Shown here: positions 58,501 through 64,000 of the stretch, in pieces
How the letters are laid out: every line of letters starts with the position of its first letter
How positions within the stretch are numbered: position 1 is the first letter of the stretch
Source: Sarcocystis neurona
Lineage: Eukaryota; Apicomplexa; Conoidasida; Eucoccidiorida; Sarcocystidae
NCBI GenBank assembly: GCA_000727475.1
Contig: KL647296.1
Coordinates: forward strand, 2,722,062 to 2,786,061
Length of the DNA stretch: 64,000 nt
Direction of reading: 5' to 3'
Made by a program: the position numbers and the translations under genes
The notes under the pieces: model-generated
Database searches by the model: none
What the model was told of the DNA's origin: nothing
The model's input: only the letters and a program-made list of their open reading frames with translations

Positions 58501-60275
58501 ATAGCTGTCTCTTTTTTTTTGCCGGCCACAACGTAGCTTTGCAACATAGTATATAGTTTCTGTTTATACTCTTAAGAAATCTGCGTCCGGCGCGCGTGTG
58601 CGTTTCCCCCGGTTTCTCTTCGCATTTGCTGCCTGCATGTGCCCGTGTGTGCCGCTGGCCTGCGCTGATACCTGCAGGAGAAGCAGCGACAGCTCGACAA
58701 AGAGTTGATTGGCAGCGGCGGTCGGCAGGGTGGCGCCGCTGCAGCTGCGCGTGGTGGAGCCGCGGACGCTGCTGCAGCACCTGCTGGAGCTGCGGCTGCA
58801 GCGTCGTCGTCCGCGCCAGGAGCGGCTGCTGCTGCTGCCGGAGGAGGAGGAGCAGCAGCAGAAGACGATTGGCGACGGGGAGGAGGAGGACCACCGGCCG
58901 CGGCTGCCGCTGCTGGAGGGGACGGCAGCAGCAAAGCGGGACGCAGGGAGAGAGTTGCTGCGCGTGGGTCAGCAGCAGATGACGGTTTTGAACGCTGGCG
59001 CAGCGCCGCTCCTCCTGCCTCATCTTCTGCAGCATGTGAGCCATACCGGGCCCACGACCTGCAGCTGTAGTGCGTTGCAGGGGCGTGTGTAGGGGGTGAA
59101 GGACTGCAGGCGAAGCCCCCACAGAGACCCAGGTGGAGACTATCGGAGATAGTGTGTGTTCCCCGTGTACACATGTACGTATGCATATGTTGTTCATATA
59201 TGTATGTGTATATGTATATGTACACGTATGTGCATGTATGTGTATATATACATATGTGTATATACAAGGACAAGTGTGGACGACGCGTTTGTGTGGTTGG
59301 CAGTGCATGCAACTCGTGCGGACGAGGGAAATGTCGGAATTTGGGCGAGTGGGTGTCTGCATATCATTGTGCGGGTGGATACGTGCTAGAAGGTCTGCCG
59401 ATGTGTGGTGTTGCCTGTGTGACGTGGGCGCTGGGATGTACGTGCACCCCGTGTTCCGAAGAAGACGGAAGCAGGGTGGCCGCGCAGCAGCGCCGACGCG
59501 TGCGTCCCTGCTGCAGCCACGCCCGTGGCGCATACTGCTACGCTTTCGCTGCTGCGGCAGCTGCGCGACTCTGCTGCAGTCGCGACGTGGTGTGGCTTGT
59601 TGCCGGAGACAGCAGCAGGCAACACGCGCGGCGTCTGCGCTGCCCGCCGCTGCTGACACATTGGTGCTGCTTTTGGCGCTGCTACTGCGCTTGCTGCAAC
59701 TGTTCCTGCTCTGTCTCGCGCCACAGCTGGTCCATCTGTCTCTTGTCACTTGCTGTCATAACTGTGTGGTCGTTGCTGCCGTCCCCGTTGCAGCTGCTGC
59801 GCCTCCTACTTTTACTGCTGCTGCTGAGTGAGTGTACAAATGTTTGTGGATGTTTGTTGGGTGCTGCTGTATCTGCTGCTGCTGCGCGTCTTGTGTTTGT
59901 ACTGCTGCTGCTGGTATGAGTGACAGAGACTGTGTGTGTGTGAGGTTTGCTGCTTCTCCGATGCTGCTGCTGTGATGGTTTTGGTCCTGCTGCTGTTGTT
60001 CAGCGAAAGACGGCGGAGGGAATGCAACAGGTGGTGGTGCGGCTCCCGCGCGCCCACGTGTGCGCCTGGCTGCTGCTGCTGCAGCGTTGAGCGCAGCAGT
60101 AGGAGGAGGAGGACCCGTCTCGAACAATCAACAGCCTCTGCGCATGCAGCAGCAGCAACAGAACGGGCAGATCTTCCCCCGAGCAGCAGCTGCTCCTGCA
60201 GTCGCCGCAGCAGGAGGCGCTGCCGCGAACGACGAGGAAGGGTTTACGACCATCACCCGCACGGGGGCTGGGTAA
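43423..60275 (+). CDS. EIF3A: Eukaryotic translation initiation factor 3 subunit A (eIF3a), complete, 12 exons
   Basis: Join: 43423-43541, 44974-45116, 46079-47108, 48364-48597, 50211-50720, 52190-52413, 53776-54020, 55386-55551, 56712-56968, 57750-57854, 58678-59035, 60004-60275; 3663 bases, 1220 residues, all introns GT-AG and in frame. eIF3a is the large scaffold of eIF3, binding the 40S subunit and mRNA in the cytoplasm. Seen: N-terminal [62 protein letters not shown]; the end of the PCI domain with [19 protein letters not shown] (about residues 640-660); then a charged coiled-coil region (about 680-1020); a DDWRRGGGG segment; and the terminal [10 protein letters not shown] matching the animal DEDGWTTVRR end. 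Ala/Ser/Thr/Gly stretches (about residues 105-200) and a Gln/Ala/Gly stretch (about 575-635) are inserted relative to animal eIF3a. The gene is divergent from the pseudokinase gene, 14.4 kb away. Confidence 0.93.
43542..44973. other. eIF3a intron 1
   Basis: Unique GC-rich sequence with frames open on both strands for up to 180 codons, without family similarity. A few CTG and gtgtacac elements are present. I see no additional exon. Confidence 0.6.
44974..45116 (+). CDS. EIF3A: eIF3a exon 2
   Basis: Codons 40-88. [19 protein letters not shown] and [20 protein letters not shown] match eIF3a [28 protein letters not shown]. Of two nearby AGs only the one ending gcggtgcag keeps frame. The donor is gtaagt. 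Confidence 0.92.
45117..46078. other. eIF3a intron 2
   Basis: GA-rich on plus to 45420, then unique sequence turning CTG-rich from 45700 to the exon 3 acceptor. The exon 3 frame is open for 271 bases upstream of the acceptor, so in-frame retention of intron end is possible but not needed by homology. Confidence 0.6.
46079..47108 (+). CDS. EIF3A: eIF3a exon 3 (largest exon, Ala/Ser insertion)
   Basis: Codons 88-431. [20 protein letters not shown], then about 90 residues of Ala, Gly, Ser and Thr, then [52 protein letters not shown] and VLAIPVS. The acceptor is gctctgctgcag and the donor gtaagt. The low-complexity stretch sits where animal eIF3a has a short acidic linker. Confidence 0.93.
47109..48363. 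other. eIF3a intron 3
   Basis: A TA-repeat core (47420-48170) with a repeated tgcgtgtgtgatcctacat-like unit, then a CTG-rich stretch (48200-48300) ahead of the exon 4 acceptor. Confidence 0.65.
48364..48597 (+). CDS. EIF3A: eIF3a exon 4
   Basis: Codons 431-509. [18 protein letters not shown], then [11 protein letters not shown], match eIF3a IVEKQRRLATLLGLQAPP and LEVEFNPLKL. The acceptor is tttttttctgcag; the donor gtacga is weak, but frame and homology both require it. Confidence 0.9.
48598..50210. other. eIF3a intron 4
   Basis: TA repeats to 49480, then T-rich unique DNA. Three diverged tandem units with ctggcggtttg and tttctgttt lie at about 49640-49910, two of them carrying ggtg.acgtacac elements. 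Confidence 0.6.
50211..50720 (+). CDS. EIF3A: eIF3a exon 5 (PCI domain C-terminal half, Gln/Ala/Gly insertion)
   Basis: Codons 509-679. [18 protein letters not shown] and ISR-type helices are followed by [19 protein letters not shown] and an Ala/Gly run of about 45 residues, then [14 protein letters not shown] and [12 protein letters not shown]. The acceptor is ttgtccgcag and the donor gtaaga. The insertion lies inside the winged-helix end of the PCI domain. Confidence 0.9.
50721..52189. other. eIF3a intron 5
   Basis: TA repeats at 50940-51380, then pyrimidine-rich DNA up to the exon 6 acceptor. Nothing else is recognised. Confidence 0.6.
52190..52413 (+). CDS. EIF3A: eIF3a exon 6 (start of coiled-coil)
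   Basis: Codons 679-754. It begins [20 protein letters not shown] and continues into Arg/Glu-rich heptads ([18 protein letters not shown]). It corresponds to eIF3a after IKPAHIL. The acceptor is gcgccgcag and the donor gtgcga. Confidence 0.89.
52414..53775. other. eIF3a intron 6
   Basis: TA and T-rich sequence with a few unique patches; the exon 6 frame stays open for 89 bases past the donor. No exon is supported. Confidence 0.6.
53776..54020 (+). CDS. EIF3A: eIF3a exon 7
   Basis: Codons 754-835. It carries charged heptads, then [18 protein letters not shown] and [18 protein letters not shown], equivalent to eIF3a [26 protein letters not shown]. The acceptor is gacgcgcag and the donor gtaaac, phase 0. 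The frame stays open for 108 bases into the CAG-rich intron. Confidence 0.9.
54021..55385. other. eIF3a intron 7
   Basis: It begins with a CAG-rich tract in sense orientation (54040-54350), then TA repeats with two copies of a gcatgcgtatacgt unit near 55050 and 55165. Confidence 0.65.
55386..55551 (+). CDS. EIF3A: eIF3a exon 8
   Basis: Codons 836-891. [20 protein letters not shown], then [15 protein letters not shown], match eIF3a [29 protein letters not shown]. The acceptor is caattttcag and the donor gtctgt. Confidence 0.9.
55552..56711. other. eIF3a intron 8
   Basis: CTG-rich in sense orientation at both ends (55575-55690 and 56030-56640) with a TA core between. The right-hand CTG block leads to the exon 9 acceptor. 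Confidence 0.7.
56712..56968 (+). CDS. EIF3A: eIF3a exon 9
   Basis: Codons 891-976. [19 protein letters not shown] matches eIF3a LEHKNRMSRMLEDRDLFV; Gln/Glu/Arg-rich heptads follow. The acceptor is gcgacgcag and the donor gtaaga, phase 0. Confidence 0.91.
56969..57749. other. eIF3a intron 9
   Basis: TA and GT microsatellite almost throughout, ending in a strong pyrimidine tract. Confidence 0.65.
57750..57854 (+). CDS. EIF3A: eIF3a exon 10
   Basis: Codons 977-1011, exactly 35 codons. [20 protein letters not shown] continues the coiled-coil. The acceptor ttttttctcag is strong and the donor is gtaaat. Phase 0 on both sides, so skipping it would keep frame. Confidence 0.9.
57855..58677. other. 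eIF3a intron 10
   Basis: TA and GTGT repeats with a short unique patch at 58440-58670. No exon is supported. Confidence 0.6.
58678..59035 (+). CDS. EIF3A: eIF3a exon 11 (Ala/Gly-rich, WRRG segment)
   Basis: Codons 1012-1131. [15 protein letters not shown] is followed by Ala/Gly runs and [11 protein letters not shown], which recalls the WRRG-type repeats of animal eIF3a. The acceptor is acctgcag. The donor gtgagc is the one that gives the phase needed by exon 12; the frame otherwise runs on to a TAG at 59068. Confidence 0.82.
59036..60003. other. eIF3a intron 11
   Basis: A short TA core, then CTG-rich sense-strand DNA from about 59500 to the exon 12 acceptor. Confidence 0.65.
60004..60275 (+). 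CDS. EIF3A: eIF3a exon 12 (stop codon)
   Basis: Codons 1131-1220 and TAA. It is Ala/Gly/Gln-rich, then [16 protein letters not shown], matching the conserved eIF3a C-terminus DEDGWTTVRR. The acceptor is tgctgttgttcag. The stop overlaps a gtaag string, but homology ends here, so I read it as a stop rather than a donor. Confidence 0.88.
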
Positions 60276-61580
60276 GCAGCAATACAGCAATAGCAGCAGC
60301 AACACAACAACAACAGCAGCGCGACAACACCACCAGCAGCAATACAACAATAGCAGCAGCAGTACAACAATAGCAGGATCAGCACAGCGAAAGCAGCAGC
60401 ATTACCAGTAGCAGCAATTGCGAGGGCAGCAACAGCAACAGCAATAACAAGAGCACCAAGAAGCGTCTGTGCGTGTTTGTGGTCGTCGCGCTTTGGTGCT
60501 GCCGTGGGCATTTTGGTTGTCTACCGGTGGGCGTGCAGCAGACTGCGCACAAGAGCAGCGCACGAGCAGCGGCACAAGGTAGAGCAGCAGAAGATATCGC
60601 ACAAGTGCTGCAGCAACAGCAGTAACATCTGCGGCGAGTTTTTGTAGCGAGAGTATGTGTCGCAGCAACAGGAGCAGCAGCCGGACACTACAGCTACTTG
60701 TGAGAAGTTGTTCAGCTGCATATGAAAAACAAACGCTCGACGAGTGACGAGAACACAGCGCAAGGAGGAACTTGTTGGCTGCTTCCTGTCAGCAGCAGTC
60801 GCAGGAGTGAGGCGCACGCGATTTTTCCTCTGTCTCTTGTTGGCGGTGTCTTCTTCAATTCATAGCGTCGCCTGGTGGGTTGGTGTGCATGTGTGAACGC
60901 TTTTTCTCTTCGCAGCAAGAGAGTGTAAGCTAAATCGCGTTGGCAGGATAAGAACTATGCCAAGGAAGAAAGGAGAGCAGGCGCTGCAGCGGGGAGGGGC
61001 CGGAATCGACAGAGACGTAGGGGTGTCCACTGAGGCCCCTGTCGTGTACAGACACCGCACTGAGATATGAGGAAGACAGGCACAGGTGACGTAATAACTG
61101 GAGGGAGACCCTGTGCGGTGTACAGACACCGCAGCGGAAACATGACAAACCGGCACGCAAGTGCGTGGCGACGACGCGGGGTTGTGACTTGTGTGTGGAC
61201 AGAAATCGCACCGGAGAGAGAAGAAAGACGGAAAAAAAACTGCACGGAGTTGGGGGAAAGGTCGCCATTCTTGTGGATGGAGAAAGGATCGGCTGCACGT
61301 GAAAGAAGCTATTGCACCACCTCGACACACGGTCGCGGGAATTCGAAAAAACACGTCGAAAATCCGGTGAAAAGAAGAGTCACGTGCTTGTCGTACACTT
61401 TCGAAGTGCAGAAGGGTGCTGCAGCAGGTGGACTTTATGCGTGCGTGCGTGGGGGAGTTCAACAAAGAGATGAGAGCGTCCTGCGTCTCAGCTTCTGACA
61501 GGAAAATGAAGAATTCTTCAGCGGTTGGGAAAGAGGTGAAAAACTGCTCCTGCAGCTACGTTTGAACAACGCGAAAAGAG
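60276..61580. other. Downstream of eIF3a, no gene seen
   Basis: It starts with a CAA/CAG-rich stretch (60280-60440) directly after the stop, probably 3' untranslated. Two copies of gtgtacagacaccgc lie near 61045 and 61117. No polyadenylation signal is called. Confidence 0.5.
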
Positions 61581-61584
61581 GCAG

Positions 61585-61662
61585 AGACTGTGCAGGGCCG
61601 GCCTCGTAAACGATAGTGGTGCAGACTGTGCAGGACCGGCCTCGTAAACGGCAGTTGGTGCA
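61585..61662. repeat. 39-bp direct repeat, two copies
   Basis: Copies beginning gactgtgcagggccgg and gactgtgcaggaccgg start at 61585 and 61624 and continue through cctcgtaaacg. Confidence 0.85.
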
Positions 61663-62312
61663 GCAGCAGCAGAGGTAGCAGCAGGCCAGTAGCAGAGCGT
61701 GTCTTCGTCGAGTGAGACTAACGGAGGAGCAACGCCAGGGAAGAAAAAAGAGAAGGAAGAAAGTCGCAACTTTGTAATATCCTCCCTGTGTATACTGTAT
61801 TTCCCGTTCTTTTCCTGGTAAAGTGAACTGTGGAAAAGAAAAGAAGCAATCGGCAACGCAAAGGAAAAAGTAGAAGCGGAAGGGTGCTCGACGCTCGGCC
61901 GCCGTCGGTGTAGCAGAGACAGAGACTCGAAGAGGAAAGGAGAAAAGGACGGAAGAAGACAAGAAGGGAGAGGGAAGCGGAAGGAGAAACACGAAGAGCG
62001 ATTGAAGGGGAAATAAAGGAAAAGAGACAAGACGGAAGACTGAGAGAAGTGGAAAAAAGCGAAGCAAACGTCCGCCGACAACCGACAAGTCATCGTGTAT
62101 GTGTGTTTATGTGTATATAGTAAGGGTGTGCACGTGCATGTGGGTGAGGAATGCGGAGGAAAGGGGAAACGCCGCCGAAGAGCAGATGACGAAGAGAACA
62201 GAGAGGCAAAAAAAGAACCGTATTTGTGTTGTCGCTGCTGCGTCTCTGTGGCGGTGGAATGTGTTGTGAACAGAGGCGGACGGGTGTGTTGCTATTTGAA
62301 AGAAAGAGGCGG

Positions 62313-62541
62313 GGTGGTGATGAGTGTAATGCAAAGAAGAGAGAGGTAACGGATGAGAAGTTTGGAGAGAATGAGAGAAAGAGAAAGAGGAGAGGAAAAA
62401 GAAAGGCAGAACAGAGAGCGGCCAACGGGTGATGATGAATGTAATGCAAAGAAGAGACGAGTAAAGGATGAGAAGTTTGAAGAGGGAGAGAGAGGGGAGG
62501 GGATAGAGGAGAGAAAAAGGAAAGCAGAACAGAGAGCGGCC
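62313..62541. repeat. About 114-bp imperfect tandem duplication
   Basis: Both copies contain gatga.tgtaatgcaaagaa, then ggatgagaagtttg, then cagaacagagagcggcca. Copies at about 62313-62426 and 62427-62541, in purine-rich DNA. Confidence 0.85.
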
Positions 62542-62599
62542 ACAGTTTCTCGAGGAAAAAGAGGACAACGGCTGCGGCCGAGAGATACGAACGAATAAA

Positions 62600-63880
62600 C
62601 CGGGTGCAAAAACGTCAGTGCATCGGGCGAAGAGGAGACCACGAGTGCGGAAGAAAGGAGTGAATTGTGAAGGACATTTGAGTGACTAAAAAAAAACATG
62701 AGTGAAGAACTACAGCCAAACACACGGATGAAAGCACACACGTAAAGCACACGTCCTCGTGAGCAGGAGATTTACCTGGCGAGTTTCCAAACGGTGTAAA
62801 CATTTTTGTTTTTTCTTGATGCGTCCTGCGAAGGGGAAAGAACTGTGAAGTCGCGTGTAAATTTCAAAGTGGAAACACCCGAGAGCGCAGTCCTGGCGTC
62901 GCCGGCTGCCGCTGCAGCACCGGTGCCACCACGGCGACAAGACGGGCGCCACAGGGCAGTGTGTGACTGCTGACGCAGGAATCGGGCGCGCGTGGACTTT
63001 GTTTTTCTCTATTTACGACCTCGTGCTCGCGGAAGAAAAATTCGGAAGCTGCATTCGTCTGCGGCGTGCAGACTGTATAGAGGGGACCCAACTCACGGCG
63101 ACGTTGTTTTCGAATGTTGAAGAGCGTCGAGCATCGAATATAGAAGCCTGTGTCCACACGTGTGTGTGTGTGTGTATGTGTGAATATGAATACAGCATTT
63201 TTATCAGCTGCTTGTTAGCTGGATTACGTGTCATTGGCGACTGTACTTGTATGCCTACTAAGAAACTGTCAATATGCTACGGAAAATGATTATAGTTAAG
63301 GCGGCCCCCCTGTGTTGGCCAGTTCTTCGTGTGTGGAAGACAGAGGGAGGACAATAGAGGCCTCTTTCTTCCGTTCGCTAGACAAGTGGTCAACTCCAGC
63401 GTTAGTAAGAGCACCGCTGGTGAAACCGCACATACGGAGTACCGCACTAAAATCGAAAACTTGTGTTCTCTCCCGTGCCCCTGCGGGTGCGGTTCGGCCG
63501 GCTCCGAGAGGAGAAAAACGCGTGTGCGGACATCTTATTATGGCCCTACACGCGCGCCTTCTCTCTCCCTCGGCCCAGAAAGCCCATTTCGCTGTGAAGG
63601 AGTCGCGTACAGCTGCTGAGGGGACGCGGGCAGGCAAGAGACCGGTGCTGGCAGAAGGAAAAGCACCCAAATCGCTGCGAGTTGAACTACGCACCAGCAG
63701 ACGCCCGTTCTGTCACCTGGGGCACATTTACCAGCGGAAGGAAATTAAAACACGCGAGTCCTGCTAAGAGTTGCCGCTTGAGACACCTTCTCCACCAGTG
63801 GCTAGTCTTGGAAAATACGCGTTGCAAGCAGTCCGTATTGTGGTTTGTGGTACCTTCACACGTGTATAGTCTCGTAGTAC
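62600..63880. other. Low-repeat segment, no gene recognised
   Basis: TA and CAG repeats are almost absent. A plus frame (63312-63767, 151 codons) and a minus frame (63296-63694, 132 codons) overlap; neither shows a family I know. It could be the edge of a further gene or decayed mobile DNA. Confidence 0.4.
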
Positions 63881-63882
63881 AA

Positions 63883-63946
63883 GCATTTGAAAATCCCGGT
63901 TTGCCGATGTAGTTGCATTTGAAAATCCCGGTTTGCCGATGTAGTT
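63883..63946. repeat. 32-bp perfect tandem duplication
   Basis: The unit begins gcatttgaaaatcccggt and ends gatgtagtt; copies at 63883-63914 and 63915-63946 are identical. Confidence 0.93.
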
Positions 63947-64000
63947 GCACGTGGGGCAGCAGGCTTTCACTGTCGTACGGACACATATATATCTATAGTG

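Noticed and set aside
58705..59070. eIF3a ending at the TAG in exon 11
   Set aside because: The gtgagc donor at 59036 gives the exact phase for exon 12, which carries the conserved eIF3a C-terminal motif.

Overview
The window is nuclear DNA from an apicomplexan, most likely a coccidian close to Eimeria. The grounds are two conserved eukaryotic genes split into many small exons by long repeat-filled introns, dense CAG/CTG trinucleotide tracts in introns and exons (in exons they give runs of Ala, Gln, Ser and Gly), abundant TATA/ACATAT microsatellite, and very frequent GCATGC palindromes. Two runs of N mark assembly gaps. There is no prokaryotic operon, CRISPR array, tRNA or rRNA that I can see.

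Left part (583-29067, minus strand): one gene of about 28.5 kb encoding a SCY1-like pseudokinase of the SCYL2 type. I assembled 13 exons by hand. Every GT-AG junction is phase-consistent and the joined product follows the SCYL2 family from the N-lobe through the HEAT-like repeats. Its 3' end lies beyond the left edge. Introns make up over 90% of it. Intron 5 contains a same-strand two-exon ORF, and other introns hold short unique islands that could be extra exons on either strand.

Middle (29068-43422): 14.4 kb between two divergent genes. It holds a GCATGC cluster just upstream of the pseudokinase start, CAG/CTG tracts, a roughly 95-bp tandem satellite, and a low-repeat segment (about 37.8-40.7 kb) with weak traces of a decayed Ty1/copia-like element. 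No gene is secure here.

Right part (43423-60275, plus strand): a complete 12-exon gene for eukaryotic translation initiation factor 3 subunit A (eIF3a), 1220 codons, from the conserved PENALKRA start to the conserved DEEGFTTI end. All junctions again keep frame. A long alanine/serine insertion lies N-terminal to the PCI domain and a Gln/Ala/Gly insertion lies within its C-terminal half.

Far right (60276-64000): downstream DNA with several short tandem duplications and no recognisable gene.

The two genes are unrelated in function: eIF3a scaffolds the 43S pre-initiation complex, and SCYL2-type pseudokinases act in clathrin-linked membrane traffic in animals. They share a gene architecture. 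In most of their introns that carry trinucleotide repeats, the repeat reads CTG on the transcribed-sense strand and sits just ahead of the 3' splice site.
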